DNA of 64,000 nucleotides from Rhizobium sp. ARZ01 (GCF_014851675.1 NZ_JACVAE010000002.1:248001-312000); one strand, 5' to 3'. Positions 8,972 to 18,915 are shown, numbered from the stretch's first letter. Numbers and translations: made by a program. The notes: generated by a model from the letters alone, not told the origin.

Positions 8972-9655
8972 TTACGCCTCCAGCGAATACCCCGCCCCGC
9001 GCACTGTGCGTATGACGTCCTGCATGTTGGAGAAATTCAGCGCCTTGCGCAGCCGGCCGACATGGACATCCACAGTACGCTCATCGACGTAGATGTCGTG
9101 GCCCCAGACACCATCGAGCAACTGCGAACGCGAGTAGACGCGGCCGGGGGATGCCATGAGGAATTCGAGCAGCCGGAACTCGGTCGGGCCGAGGCGAACT
9201 TCCCGCGTCCGGCGATGGACACGATGGGTCTCACGGTCGAGTTCGATGTCGCCGCACTTCAGAAGTGTCGAGACCACTTCGGGCCGCGCGCGCCGGAGCA
9301 TCGCTTTGACCCGCGCCATCAGCTCGGGCGTCGAGAAGGGCTTCACCACATAGTCGTCGGCACCGGTGGCAAGGCCACGGACTCGTTCGTTTTCTTCGCC
9401 ACGTGCCGTCAGCATGATGATCGGCAGGCGCTCAGTCTCGGAGCGCTGGCGCAGGCGCCGGCAAAGCTCGATGCCGGAGACACCGGGCAGCATCCAGTCG
9501 AGGATCAGAAGATCCGGCTGGCGTTCCTGCAGCCGTATCTCCGCTTCGTCGCCGCGCAGGATCGTGTCGACCTCGAAGCCCTCAGCCTCAAGGTTATAGC
9601 GCAGGAGGACGCTCAGCGCCTCCTCGTCTTCGACCACGGTTATCTTGGGAACCAT
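8972..9655 (-). CDS. phoB: Phosphate-response regulator PhoB
   Basis: A 227-residue OmpR/PhoB-class response regulator. The receiver domain (1-120) has acidic residues E9-D10-E11, phosphoacceptor D53 (LILDWMLPG), T83 and K105 (VVKPF). The C-terminal winged helix (about 130-227) has LGPTEFRLLEFLM and the recognition region DERTVDVHVGRLRKAL. It binds Pho boxes when phosphorylated by PhoR. It is the last gene of phoR-pstSCAB-phoU-phoB, 46 bases after phoU. Confidence 0.96.
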   Translation of the reverse strand: MVPKITVVEDEEALSVLLRYNLEAEGFEVDTILRGDEAEIRLQERQPDLLILDWMLPGVSGIELCRRLRQRSETERLPIIMLTARGEENERVRGLATGADDYVVKPFSTPELMARVKAMLRRARPEVVSTLLKCGDIELDRETHRVHRRTREVRLGPTEFRLLEFLMASPGRVYSRSQLLDGVWGHDIYVDERTVDVHVGRLRKALNFSNMQDVIRTVRGAGYSLEA

Positions 9656-9701
9656 ACCTTGGGAACTCCCGGGGATCTAATGTTCAGAGGCTTCGAGGCG
9701 A

Positions 9702-10415
9702 TCATTCCTTGACCGCGCCGACCGAGGTGGTGTGATCGTCCTTCGGGCGCTCGCCTTCCGGCGGCGCACCTGTCGCCATGTAGAAGATCGTCTCGGCAAT
9801 GTTTGTGGCGTGGTCGCCGATACGCTCGATGTTCTTGGCGCAGAACAGGAGATGCGTGCAGGGCGTGATGTTGCGCGGGTCTTCCATCATGTAGGTCAGG
9901 AGTTCACGGAACAGCGAGGTGTAGATCGCATCGATCTCATCGTCGCGCTCGCGGATCTCCTTGGCCTTCTCGATGTTGCGCGAGGCGTAAACGTCGAGAA
10001 CCTCCTTCAGCTGCATCAGCGCCAGTTCGGCGAGATGCTCCAGCCCGCGAGCCAGCTTGCGCGGCATGCCCGAACTCTGCACGGCGATGACGCGCTTGGC
10101 GTTGTTCTTGCCGAGGTCGCCGACGCGTTCGAGTTCGGCGGCAATACGGATCGCGCCCATGATCTCGCGCAGGTCCGCCGCCATCGGCTGCCGCTTGGCG
10201 ATCGTCAGGATCGCCTTCTCGTTGATCTGCCGCTCGGCATTGTCGAGGACAACGTCCTCGGAAATCACCTTCTGGGCAAGTGCCGTGTCGGTGTTGACCA
10301 GCGCACGTACGCTGTCGCCCACCATCTGTTCAGCAGTGCCACCCATCTCGGAAATGCGGCGGGTGAGATACTTTAGTTCTTCGTCGTAGATCGAAACGAT
10401 ATGGGTCGATGACAT
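9702..10415 (-). CDS. phoU: Phosphate signalling protein PhoU
   Basis: A 237-residue protein with two PhoU three-helix bundles (about 15-105 and 120-220) carrying the E/DxxxD metal-site pattern, for example RIAAELERVGDLGKN and CAKNIERIGDHATN. PhoU links the Pst transporter to PhoR and keeps the kinase quiet when phosphate is plentiful; it also restrains uptake. It sits 56 bases downstream of pstB and 46 upstream of phoB. Confidence 0.96.
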   Translation of the reverse strand: MSSTHIVSIYDEELKYLTRRISEMGGTAEQMVGDSVRALVNTDTALAQKVISEDVVLDNAERQINEKAILTIAKRQPMAADLREIMGAIRIAAELERVGDLGKNNAKRVIAVQSSGMPRKLARGLEHLAELALMQLKEVLDVYASRNIEKAKEIRERDDEIDAIYTSLFRELLTYMMEDPRNITPCTHLLFCAKNIERIGDHATNIAETIFYMATGAPPEGERPKDDHTTSVGAVKE

Positions 10416-10471
10416 GGTCTTTCCTCAACGGGCGCAGATGCGCCGGGTCTTCATCCGGGACCGGGCTCGCG

Positions 10472-11287
10472 TCAACCGAAGCGGCCCATGATGTAGTCCT
10501 GCGTGCGCTGGTCATCCGGATTGGTGAACATCTTGTCGGTCTCGTTCTCCTCGACGAGATTACCGAGGTGAAACATGGCGGTGCGCTGCGACACGCGGGC
10601 CGCCTGCTGCATCGAGTGCGTGACGATGACGATGGTGAAGTTCGCTCGCAGTTCGTGGATCAATTCCTCGACCTTGGCGGTCGCGATCGGGTCGAGCGCC
10701 GAGCAGGGCTCGTCCATCAGGATCACCTCGGGGCTGACGGCGACGGCGCGGGCGATGCAAAGACGCTGCTGCTGGCCGCCGGAGAGACCGGTGCCGCCCT
10801 CATGCAGCCGGTCCTTCACCTCGTTCCAGAGCCCCGCTTTCTGCAAGCTGTGTTCGACGACCTGATCCAGGTCGGCCTTGGACTTCGCCAGACCGTGAAT
10901 GCGCGGCCCATAGGCGACGTTTTCGTAGATCGACTTCGGAAACGGGTTCGGCTTCTGGAACACCATGCCGACGCGGGCGCGAAGCTCCACCACATCGATC
11001 GATGGATCGTAGATGTTGTCCCCGTCGAGCGTGATCGTGCCGGTGACGCGGCAGCTATCGATCGTGTCGTTCATACGGTTGAGCGTGCGCAGGAAGGTGG
11101 ACTTGCCGCAGCCCGACGGGCCGATCAAAGCCGTCACCGTGTTCTCGCGAACCTTCAGATTCACGTCGTAAAGGGCACGCTTGTCGCCATAGTAAACGGA
11201 GACATCCTTGCCAATCATCTTGTAGGGTATTGCGTCCATCTTCTTTTCCAGCACTTCCTCGGCTGTGGCTTCGGTCATGATGTTCAT
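10472..11287 (-). CDS. pstB: Phosphate ABC transporter ATPase PstB
   Basis: A 271-residue ABC ATPase. Walker A is GPSGCGKST (56-64), the signature LSGGQQQR at 168-175, Walker B ILMDEP at 189-194 followed by CSALDP, and the switch histidine is in VTHSMQQA. The CSALDP and [10 protein letters not shown] segments are specific to PstB. It energises high-affinity phosphate uptake with PstA and PstC at the inner membrane. It begins 14 bases after the pstA stop. Confidence 0.97.
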   Translation of the reverse strand: MNIMTEATAEEVLEKKMDAIPYKMIGKDVSVYYGDKRALYDVNLKVRENTVTALIGPSGCGKSTFLRTLNRMNDTIDSCRVTGTITLDGDNIYDPSIDVVELRARVGMVFQKPNPFPKSIYENVAYGPRIHGLAKSKADLDQVVEHSLQKAGLWNEVKDRLHEGGTGLSGGQQQRLCIARAVAVSPEVILMDEPCSALDPIATAKVEELIHELRANFTIVIVTHSMQQAARVSQRTAMFHLGNLVEENETDKMFTNPDDQRTQDYIMGRFG

Positions 11288-11301
11288 CTTCTTTTACCCC
11301 A

Positions 11302-12624
11302 CTACCAGCGGCGTTCGAAACGGCGCCGCAATAGAATTGCGCCAAGGTTCATGATGATTAGGAACACAAGCAGCACGATGATTGCGCCCGACGTGCGTTC
11401 CACGAAGGCGCGCTCGGCCTCGTTCGCCCACATGTAGATCTGCACCGGCAGTGCCGTCGACGGGTCAAGCGGGGTCGTCGGCACGTTGGCGACAAAGGCG
11501 ACCATGCCAATGAGCAGCAGCGGCGCAGTCTCGCCGAGCGCATGCGCCAGGCCGATGATCGTGCCGGTGAGGATGCCGGGCATGGCGAGCGGCAGCACAT
11601 GATGGAAGGTCGTCTGCATCTTCGAGGCGCCAAGCCCGAGTGCTGCGGCGCGGATCGATGGCGGCACGGCGCGAAGCGCCGCGCGCGTGGCGATGATGAT
11701 CGTCGGCAGCGTCATCAACGTCAGCACCAGGCCACCGACCAGCGGCGCTGAACGCGGCAGCCCTGCGAAGTTGATGAAGACCGCAAGCCCGAGAAGGCCG
11801 TAGACGATCGAGGGAACGGCCGCGAGGTTGTTGATGTTGACCTCGATCAGGTCGGTCAGCCGGTTCTTCGGCGCAAACTCTTCCAGATAGATCGAGGCAG
11901 CCACGCCAATCGGCAGCGACAGCACCAGCACAATGCCCATCAAATAGAGCGACCCCACAAGCGCAACGCCAAGACCTGCACCTTCGGGTCGGCTCGAATT
12001 GCCGTTGACGAAGAGGCCGGTGTTGAAGCCCTTGGCCAGCACGCCCTCCTCCGCAAGCTGGTTCATCCAGGCGACCTGCTTGTCGGAGACCTTGCGGTTC
12101 TTCTCATCCACGGTGAGGTCGAACTGCCCCTTGAACGCGGTATCGATGTTGGCGCTGGCGAGAACGGTGACCGGCACGGTCTTGCCGATGATCGAAGGAT
12201 CGGCGGCGACCATGTCGCGAAGCGTCACGCGCGCGCTTTCCGAGACCATCGCCGCTACCTGCTTCAGGGCCGGCCTGTCGCTCGATGCGACGCCGAGCTT
12301 TTCCGCAAGCGCGTTACGCACCAGCAGCGGATAGTTGGCGGCAACCAGCACCTTCGGGTCGCTCGCGCGCTTGTTGCTCGGGTCGATCACCTTCTCGGAG
12401 AATTCGACCGGCAGGGTGATCTCCGTCTGCTGAAAGGCGGTGTAGCCCTTGCCGACGACCGACCACAGCAGCACGAACAGGAAGACCAGACCGAAGACGA
12501 TCGCAGCCAGGCCATAGAGGCGGAAGCGGCGCTCGGCGGCATAGCGCCGGCGGATGCCGATGTCGCGGCGCGGCGGCGCCTTCGATACGAGATCGCCGGA
12601 AACCGGTGAGAGGAGATCGGTCAT
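11302..12624 (-). CDS. pstA: Phosphate ABC transporter permease PstA
   Basis: A 440-residue permease. One membrane helix lies near 37-58, followed by a roughly 160-residue soluble insertion (about 60-215) and then the five to six helices of the PstA permease domain with the EAA-type loop AALGLGASKMQTTFHHVLPLA. The large periplasmic insertion makes it much longer than the roughly 290-residue E. coli PstA, as is usual in Rhizobiales. Its ATG overlaps the pstC stop (ATGA at 12621-12624), indicating translational coupling. Confidence 0.95.
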   Translation of the reverse strand: MTDLLSPVSGDLVSKAPPRRDIGIRRRYAAERRFRLYGLAAIVFGLVFLFVLLWSVVGKGYTAFQQTEITLPVEFSEKVIDPSNKRASDPKVLVAANYPLLVRNALAEKLGVASSDRPALKQVAAMVSESARVTLRDMVAADPSIIGKTVPVTVLASANIDTAFKGQFDLTVDEKNRKVSDKQVAWMNQLAEEGVLAKGFNTGLFVNGNSSRPEGAGLGVALVGSLYLMGIVLVLSLPIGVAASIYLEEFAPKNRLTDLIEVNINNLAAVPSIVYGLLGLAVFINFAGLPRSAPLVGGLVLTLMTLPTIIIATRAALRAVPPSIRAAALGLGASKMQTTFHHVLPLAMPGILTGTIIGLAHALGETAPLLLIGMVAFVANVPTTPLDPSTALPVQIYMWANEAERAFVERTSGAIIVLLVFLIIMNLGAILLRRRFERRW

Positions 12625-14102
12625 TCGTACTGCTCCCGGTACTTGCGGACGATATAGAGCGCGTAAATGTTGAGTGCCAACGTGATGCAGAAAAGCGTGA
12701 TGCCGAGTGCGAAGGCCACCAGCGTCTGCGGCGAGGTGAATTCCAGGTCGCCGGTCAACTGATTGACGATCTTCACCGTCACCGTCGTCATCGGCTCGAA
12801 CGGGTTAAGCTGCATGCGTGCGGCGACGCCGGCGGCCAGCACGACGATCATCGTCTCGCCGATGGCGCGCGAGGCCGTCATCAGCAGCGCGCCGACGATG
12901 CCCGGAAGAGCGGCCGGAAGGATCACCCGCTTGATAGTCTCGGAGCGGGTCGCACCGAGCCCGAGCGAACCGTCACGCAGCGCCCGCGGCACCGCGGTAA
13001 TGATGTCGTCAGAGAGCGAAGAGACGTAGGGGATCAGCATGATGCCCATGACGATGCCGGCCGTCAGAACGCTCTGCGCCTGGATGAAGTTGGCATAGTT
13101 GCCGGTGACGAGGCCATTGAGGCTGGCGGAAATGTCGCGAAGGAACGGGCCGACGGTGACGAGCGCAAAGAAGCCGTAGACGATGGTCGGGATGCCGGCC
13201 AGCACTTCGAGCAGCGGCTTTGCCATCGAACGCATGCGTGGAGAGGCATACTCGGCCATGTAGATGGCGGCGAACAGCCCGACCGGGACGGCGACGAGCA
13301 TCGCGACGAAGCCGATGTAGAGCGTGCCTGCGAGCAGCGGAATCAAACCGAACTGACCGGACGAACTTGTGCCCGCCCCGGCGAAGCGCGGATCCCAGAC
13401 GGTGCCGAAAAAGAACTCGGATGCCGGCACAGTACGGAAGAAGAGGACCGCTTCGCTCAGCATCGAGACGGCAATTCCGATTGTCGTCAGAATGGCAATC
13501 GACGAGGCGACAATGAGCGTCCAGAGCATGACGCGCTCGACCTTATTGCGCGCCCGCATGCGCGGCGCGATGGTGCGGAGTGCGAGGAACGCACCGGCCA
13601 ATGAGATGGCGATCGAGATGGTGGCAAGCGCCATCCGGCTGGTCTGCGACATCGAATTGAGTGTCGCTGCCGAACCCAGCATGTAGGGCTGCGCCTCGGC
13701 GGCGACCGCAACTCCCTTGCCGGCGAAAACTGATTGCAGGGTCGAGGGATCGTTCGTTACGGCATCCAGCTCCTGTGCCGACAGCATCGGAAGGCCCCGG
13801 GCGATGGTGGCAACCATACCGAAGGCAAGGCTCTGCTGCGCCGGCGACTGCGCCGTGACCTCATCGGGAAAGCTGTCGCGGACGGAGGAATTGATGATGA
13901 ACGGGCTGATCGTCAGCCAGAGGGCGACGAGGATCAGCGGCGGCAGGAATGCCGCGAGCGCCACATAGGCGCCGTAGTAGGTCGGCCGGGAATGGAGTGC
14001 CGATGACTTTCCACCTGACAGGGCATTTGCCCGCATGCGGCCCAGAACGTAGGCGACCGCGGCGATGGCCAGCAGAATGGCGAGAAGTAGCGTCGTGCTC
14101 AT
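12621..14102 (-). CDS. pstC: Phosphate ABC transporter permease PstC
   Basis: A 493-residue permease with an N-terminal helix (about 4-24), a second helix near 45-65, an extended periplasmic segment, and a C-terminal permease domain of several helices. The domain carries the coupling-loop sequence GSLGLGATRSETIKRVILPAA. Like PstA it is longer than the enteric homologue (about 320 residues). It lies 79 bases after pstS; a perfect hairpin in that gap may set the ratio of binding protein to permease mRNA. Confidence 0.95.
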   Translation of the reverse strand: MSTTLLLAILLAIAAVAYVLGRMRANALSGGKSSALHSRPTYYGAYVALAAFLPPLILVALWLTISPFIINSSVRDSFPDEVTAQSPAQQSLAFGMVATIARGLPMLSAQELDAVTNDPSTLQSVFAGKGVAVAAEAQPYMLGSAATLNSMSQTSRMALATISIAISLAGAFLALRTIAPRMRARNKVERVMLWTLIVASSIAILTTIGIAVSMLSEAVLFFRTVPASEFFFGTVWDPRFAGAGTSSSGQFGLIPLLAGTLYIGFVAMLVAVPVGLFAAIYMAEYASPRMRSMAKPLLEVLAGIPTIVYGFFALVTVGPFLRDISASLNGLVTGNYANFIQAQSVLTAGIVMGIMLIPYVSSLSDDIITAVPRALRDGSLGLGATRSETIKRVILPAALPGIVGALLMTASRAIGETMIVVLAAGVAARMQLNPFEPMTTVTVKIVNQLTGDLEFTSPQTLVAFALGITLFCITLALNIYALYIVRKYREQYE

Positions 14103-14145
14103 GCGGGTGTCCCAGCCGCTTCATGCGAAAAGTGAGAATGAGCGG

Positions 14146-14172
14146 GACCGGCGCAGCCTGGCTGCGCCGGTC
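14146..14172 (-). other. Perfect 12-bp hairpin between pstS and pstC
   Basis: GACCGGCGCAGC (14146-14157) and GCTGCGCCGGTC (14161-14172) pair perfectly around a 3-base loop. No T-run follows in the direction of transcription, so this looks more like an mRNA-stabilising or partial-attenuation hairpin, giving more pstS than pstCAB transcript, than a full terminator. Confidence 0.7.
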
Positions 14173-14181
14173 TCCTCAAGA

Positions 14182-15216
14182 TTACATGCTCTTGCCGGCT
14201 TCGACCGCCGTGCGGATTTCTTCACGCTCGGCATCCGGAGCGGAAACGAGACCGTACTCGGCGAGCGGGCCGTCCGGGCCGATCATCTGGTCGGAGACGA
14301 AGAACTCGACATATTCCTTCAGGCCCGGAACCACGCCGACATGAGCCTTCTTGACGTAGAAGAACAGCGGGCGGGAGACCGGGTATTCACCGGAGGAGAT
14401 CGTCTCGACCGACGGGGTGACGCCACTGACGGTCGCAACCTTCAGCTTGTCGGCGTTGTTCTCGTAGAAGGACAGGCCGAAGACGCCGACGCCGGTCTTG
14501 TTGGCGGCGATACGGGCGAGCGTCTCGGAGTAGTCACCGTCGATGTCGACGGCAAGGCCGTCCTTGCGGACTGCGACGCACTTCTTGTGCGCTTCCTTCT
14601 CGTCGGCGATCGCCGCCTTGATCACGTCGGGCGCCCCGACTTCCTTGCAGCCTGCTGCCAGAACCTTCTCTTCGAAGACTTCGCGCGTGCCGTGCTTTTC
14701 ACCCGGAATGTAGGCAGCGATCTCGACATCCGGCAGCGCCGGGTTCACTTCGGACCACTTCTTGTAGGGGTTGGCGACGAGCTTGCCGTCGACCACAACT
14801 TCGGCGGCGAGCGCCTTGTAGATGTCGGCCGGAACGAAGGCGATATCCGGGTTGCTGGAGTCCGTCGCGAAGACGATGCCGTCATAGCCGATCTTCACTT
14901 CCTGGATGTCCGTCACGCCGGCTGCCTTGCAGGCCTCAAGCTCGGAGTCCTTGATCTGGCGCGAGGCGTTGGCGATGTCGATGGTAGCCTCACCGACGCC
15001 CTTGCAGAATTCCTTCAGGCCTGCGCCTGTGCCGCCGGATTCGACGACCGGCGTCTTGAAGTCGCCAAACGTCTCGCCGAACGTTTCCGCCACAATCTTC
15101 GAATAGGGCAGGACGGTCGAGGAGCCGGCAATTTGGACCTGATCGCGTGCGACGGCGACGCCGGCGAACGCGGCAGAGGCAACCAGAGCGGCTACGGTGA
15201 GTTGAAGAGATTTCAT
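14182..15216 (-). CDS. pstS: Periplasmic phosphate-binding protein PstS
   Basis: A 344-residue solute-binding protein with a signal peptide (MKSLQLTVAALVASAAFAGVAVA, cleavage near residue 23). The mature start DQVQIAGSSTVLPY contains the GSSTV phosphate-binding loop; SGGTGAGLKEFCKG and NASRQI form the rest of the site. It delivers phosphate to PstCA and gates signalling through PhoU and PhoR. It is the first pst gene; a Pho-box-like site lies about 100 bases upstream. Confidence 0.96.
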   Translation of the reverse strand: MKSLQLTVAALVASAAFAGVAVARDQVQIAGSSTVLPYSKIVAETFGETFGDFKTPVVESGGTGAGLKEFCKGVGEATIDIANASRQIKDSELEACKAAGVTDIQEVKIGYDGIVFATDSSNPDIAFVPADIYKALAAEVVVDGKLVANPYKKWSEVNPALPDVEIAAYIPGEKHGTREVFEEKVLAAGCKEVGAPDVIKAAIADEKEAHKKCVAVRKDGLAVDIDGDYSETLARIAANKTGVGVFGLSFYENNADKLKVATVSGVTPSVETISSGEYPVSRPLFFYVKKAHVGVVPGLKEYVEFFVSDQMIGPDGPLAEYGLVSAPDAEREEIRTAVEAGKSM

Positions 15217-15314
15217 CTGAAGTTCTCCCAGTATGGGCTTGTGTGGGTACGCCGGCGGTCGGCTCTTGCCTGCCGTCGATCAGCGGCCCCTGTCTAGCGC
15301 CGGATCGCCATTGC

Positions 15315-15348
15315 TTTTATGTCACTTTGACGAAACATTTGTGACACA
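15315..15348 (-). promoter_or_regulatory. Candidate Pho box before pstS
   Basis: Read on the minus strand, three 11-base units follow each other: GTGTCACAAAT, GTTTCGTCAAA, GTGACATAAAA. The first is close to the rhizobial PHO-box half-site CTGTCATAAAW; the others are weaker. The site is 100-130 bases upstream of the pstS start. PhoB is encoded in the same locus, so autoregulation is expected. Confidence 0.55.
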
Positions 15349-15408
15349 TTAAGCGACTGAAATTGCTTAATTAAATCAGATGGCTCACAGTTCGCGGCTG
15401 ACTATATG

Positions 15409-16695
15409 TCAGAATTTGACGGTAAATGTCGTACCCTTACCGACTTCGGACTTCACGACGAGGCGGGCGCGATGGCGCGTGAGGATGTGCTTGGCGATCG
15501 CAAGACCAAGACCCGTACCCTTTTTTGAGCGGCTTGCTTCTACATTGACGCGATAGAAGCGCTCGGTGATGCGCGGGACATGCTCGGGTGGGATACCCGG
15601 GCCGTAATCCGTGACAGCCACTTCGGGATGCTCGGCGTCGGCGACCAAAAACCGTACGTCGACCCGCTTGCCCTCCTGGCCGTATTTGCAGGCGTTCTCG
15701 ATCAGGTTCTCGAATACCTCGATCAGTTCGTCCCGATCGCCGGTGACCTCGACGGCCCGGTCCGGCAGGTCGAGCGCAATCTCCACACCCAGCTCTGCAG
15801 CAAACGGCTGGAGGCTGTCACGCACATGGCCGAGCAGCGGTCCAAGATCGACCGTCTGGTCCGGCGCAATGTTCGACTTCAACTCCAGCCGGGACAGGGA
15901 GAGGAGATCATCGACGAGGCGGCTCATCCGCGTCGCCTGCTCATGCATGATGCCGAGGAAGCGTTCCTGCGCCTTCTCGTCGCCCTTTGCCGGCCCCTGC
16001 AAGGTTTCAATGAAGCCACGCAACGAAGCGAGCGGCGTGCGCAGTTCGTGGCTGGCATTGGCAACGAAATCGGATCGCATACGGTCGATCCGTCGCGCCT
16101 GCGAGACATCGCGAAACGAAATCAGGAAGTAGCGCCCGCCACCAAGGCGCGGACCGAGCGCCTGCATGGGGGCGGCACGCACGATGTAGACCGTTTCGGA
16201 GGGCAGCCGTTCCGAATGCTCGATCTCCTTCGCCTGCCCGGTCGCGATCACCTCGCGCGCCATGTCCAGGATTCCGGGCGCGCGGATGCGGCCTGCGAGA
16301 TCGGCGTTGCGCGGAATCGGGCCGAAGAGGACCGTGGCGGCCCGGTTCTGCAATCTGACCGTCTCGTCGGCCGTAACGACCAGCACGGGCATATCCAGTG
16401 CATCGATCAGGGCGGCAATCGCCGATAGACTGTCGGCGGCGTCTGCGTCCAGACGCGCAGCACTTGCAGGTACGGCAGTGGTGCGCCCTTCGAGCCGTTC
16501 GGCCCGCGCGAACCCGGCGAGTACCAGCAGTACGGATGCAAAGACCACCCAGCCAGCCGGCACACCGCCCATCCACATCAGGGAAGCAGTGAAAAGGACC
16601 GCAGCGAGAAGCACGCGCTCGTCCCACAGCTGCGCCAACAGCCACCGGATCGTGGATCCGCGCTCCTCCACCAGAATTCCCTTCCTCACCTTCAT
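15409..16695 (-). CDS. phoR: Phosphate sensor kinase PhoR
   Basis: A 428-residue membrane histidine kinase. Two membrane helices (about 26-42 and 47-63) with almost no periplasmic loop are typical of PhoR, followed by a PAS domain (about 100-200). The H-box is DFVANASHELRTPL with H216, then the N-box LIENACKYG, G1 DYGPGIP and G2 GTGLGLAI. It phosphorylates PhoB when PstSCAB-PhoU signals phosphate shortage. In-frame starts exist at 16836, 16746, 16701 and 16695; the ATG at 16695 has GGGGAG at about 7 bases. It lies upstream of pstS on the same strand and is divergent from ppk2, whose upstream region overlaps the alternative starts. Confidence 0.93.
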   Translation of the reverse strand: MKVRKGILVEERGSTIRWLLAQLWDERVLLAAVLFTASLMWMGGVPAGWVVFASVLLVLAGFARAERLEGRTTAVPASAARLDADAADSLSAIAALIDALDMPVLVVTADETVRLQNRAATVLFGPIPRNADLAGRIRAPGILDMAREVIATGQAKEIEHSERLPSETVYIVRAAPMQALGPRLGGGRYFLISFRDVSQARRIDRMRSDFVANASHELRTPLASLRGFIETLQGPAKGDEKAQERFLGIMHEQATRMSRLVDDLLSLSRLELKSNIAPDQTVDLGPLLGHVRDSLQPFAAELGVEIALDLPDRAVEVTGDRDELIEVFENLIENACKYGQEGKRVDVRFLVADAEHPEVAVTDYGPGIPPEHVPRITERFYRVNVEASRSKKGTGLGLAIAKHILTRHRARLVVKSEVGKGTTFTVKF

Positions 16696-16826
16696 TGCCA
16701 TGCTCCCCAATTGCCTCTGCAACGGGTAGCGATAGCGTGATTTCATGACATGTTTTTCACGGTGCGCTTGAAATCGCAATGCGGATATGGCCTCCTCGCC
16801 TTTCCACCGAGCAGAGGACCCGCGGC

Positions 16827-17708
16827 ATGGTGACATTTCCCGACATCAAGCCTGCGGAGATCGCGATCGGCGGCAAGAAGCGCTCGTTCGACGTGGATGA
16901 CTCGAAGCTTCCAGACTGGGTCGATGAGAACGCCCTGTCATCCGGCGGCTATCCCTATGAAAAGAAACTCGACAAGGACGAATACAACGACGCCTTGGAG
17001 AAGCTGCAGATCGAACTCGTCAAGGTGCAGTATTGGCTGCAGGCGACGGGTAAACGCGTGATCGCTGTCTACGAAGGGCGCGACGCCGCCGGCAAGGGTG
17101 GCACCATCTTCGTCACCCGCGCCTACATGAACCCGCGTTCGGCACGCGTGGTGGCGCTCGCCAAGCCGACCGAGAGCGAACAGGGTCAATGGTATTACCA
17201 GCGCTACGTGACGCAATTTCCGACAGCTGGCGAGTTCGTCCTGTTCGACCGCTCATGGTACAATCGCGCCGGCGTCGAACCAGTTATGGGCTTCTGCACG
17301 CCCGCGCAATATGAAACGTTCCTCGAAGAGACCCCACATTTCGAGCGGATGGTGCTCAATGACCGCATCTTTTTCTTCAAGTTCTGGCTCGACATCGGCC
17401 GGGAGATGCAGATCAAGCGTTTCCACGACCGCCGCCATGACCCGCTGAAGACTTGGAAACTCTCGGCGATGGACATCGCGGCCCTGAACAAGTGGGACGA
17501 CTACACCGAAAAGCGCGACCGGATGCTGAACAAGACCCACACCGAGCGCGCGCCCTGGACCGTGGTGCGGGCGAACGACAAGCGGCGCGCCCACCTCAAC
17601 GCCATCCGCCACATTCTCGATCGGATCGACTACGACGGGAAGGACCGCAAGGCGATCGGTGAGATCGACACCAAGATCCTCGGCAGTGGGCCGAAGTTCT
17701 TAAAATAG
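16827..17708 (+). CDS. ppk2: Polyphosphate kinase 2 family
   Basis: A 293-residue PPK2-family enzyme that transfers phosphate between polyphosphate and nucleoside di- or monophosphates. Walker A is [10 protein letters not shown] (about 83-92), Walker B is [10 protein letters not shown] (about 140-149), and the lid-region [17 protein letters not shown] is conserved. Single-domain length suggests the class I type. The ATG at 16827 has GAGGA about 8 bases upstream. Divergent from phoR, it links polyphosphate use to the phosphate-sensing locus. Which nucleotide it prefers cannot be decided here. Confidence 0.92.
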   Translation: MVTFPDIKPAEIAIGGKKRSFDVDDSKLPDWVDENALSSGGYPYEKKLDKDEYNDALEKLQIELVKVQYWLQATGKRVIAVYEGRDAAGKGGTIFVTRAYMNPRSARVVALAKPTESEQGQWYYQRYVTQFPTAGEFVLFDRSWYNRAGVEPVMGFCTPAQYETFLEETPHFERMVLNDRIFFFKFWLDIGREMQIKRFHDRRHDPLKTWKLSAMDIAALNKWDDYTEKRDRMLNKTHTERAPWTVVRANDKRRAHLNAIRHILDRIDYDGKDRKAIGEIDTKILGSGPKFLK

Positions 17709-17760
17709 GTGCACCCGACCAATTCTGCGTCGTGTCCGAAGGCTCAGCCCCGAGCGTTGA

Positions 17761-18915
17761 TCATTCGCCCGGCAGGACGCGAATGGCGAAGAGATTGACC
17801 CCTGCCCCGCCGCCGGCAACATCGCTGTTGATAAACAGGCGGCCTGCCTCGTTCGGCGAGAGGGTGCGGTCGAAGGTCACCTGGAACAGCAGGTCGGTGC
17901 GATCCGAAACGGCGAAGCGATGACGATCGCAATCGCCGAGTGCCGCGAAGTCGCATTCGACTGAAACCTGGACTGGATTGCCGCTTTCGGGTTCGACCGT
18001 CAGGGCAATGGTCGAGGTCTTGCCCGCCATGGCCCGCAGCACGTCGGGCTCGACCGAAACCGCCACGGCGCCGTTACGATCCGCAACCTGCGAGACGAGC
18101 CGGACCGCCGGTCCCTCATCCGTGCTGACGGGCTCAAACCGGCCCTTGGCCCCGGCGGAGAGCGCGCTTGTCTTGCCCGGATTGAAAACCTCCCGCCAGT
18201 CGGCGGAAAAGGTGTTTTGCGTGTCGAGCGCTTCCTTGATCGGATCGCTCCCGGAAAAATCCTCTCCGCGCACGGTCTGCGGCGGATTGGCGACGCTGCC
18301 GTCGCGCTCGGAGCGCGGCAGCAGTAGGCCGCTGCTTTGCACCCACCAGGCGGCCGTGCCGACCGCGGCAACAAGCGTCGTCACAACAAGCAGGAAGGAA
18401 AGCAGCCAACCGCGCCGCTTGGGTGCCTTGGCCATTCGGGGGGAGGCTGCAACGATAGAATCCGCCTGCATGGCGGGTTCGCCGGCTTCGGGCCGAGTCC
18501 CTTTGGCGACTGCCCCGAAACCCTCTCCGCGATCCGGCCTGATCTCATCGAGCGTGGGCACCGCGCGGGCCGCCGCAGACGGCTTTCCGCTCGCCAGGCG
18601 CGGTTCCGGGCGCACCTGCGGATCCACCGTCCCTGCCCTGTACTCGTTCATCGGCTTTTCGGGCTCGACCGGCGCGCGTTCGATCGGCGGCCGCTGCGCC
18701 TTGAGGGCGGCACGCTGCTCGGCTTCGATCTGGCGTATGGTCATTTCCAGGCGATGCCGTTGCGCGGCGATCGCCTCCGGATCATTGATCTCCTGCTTTC
18801 GCAGGCCCGCTTCGAGCGCATTGCGCGCCGACTGATAGATCCGCGCACGCGTCTCGGGGTTGTTGGTTTCGGCACGCGCCAACGCGTTCCTGATGGCCTG
18901 TTCCAGTCCGCTCAC
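17761..18915 (-). CDS. Conserved membrane-anchored protein of unknown function
   Basis: A 384-residue protein. Residues 1-75 form a charged, probably coiled helix (ALARAETNNPETRARIYQSA). A proline-rich cytoplasmic linker follows, then one membrane helix near 170-192 (RRGWLLSFLLVVTTLVAAVG) and a periplasmic beta-rich C-terminal domain of about 180 residues. I do not recognise the fold. N-terminal repeats of this helical type occur in rhizobial conserved hypotheticals next to the pho locus. It converges on ppk2 and is divergent from the nitronate monooxygenase. A perfect inverted repeat lies 65 bases upstream. Confidence 0.75.
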   Translation of the reverse strand: MSGLEQAIRNALARAETNNPETRARIYQSARNALEAGLRKQEINDPEAIAAQRHRLEMTIRQIEAEQRAALKAQRPPIERAPVEPEKPMNEYRAGTVDPQVRPEPRLASGKPSAAARAVPTLDEIRPDRGEGFGAVAKGTRPEAGEPAMQADSIVAASPRMAKAPKRRGWLLSFLLVVTTLVAAVGTAAWWVQSSGLLLPRSERDGSVANPPQTVRGEDFSGSDPIKEALDTQNTFSADWREVFNPGKTSALSAGAKGRFEPVSTDEGPAVRLVSQVADRNGAVAVSVEPDVLRAMAGKTSTIALTVEPESGNPVQVSVECDFAALGDCDRHRFAVSDRTDLLFQVTFDRTLSPNEAGRLFINSDVAGGGAGVNLFAIRVLPGE

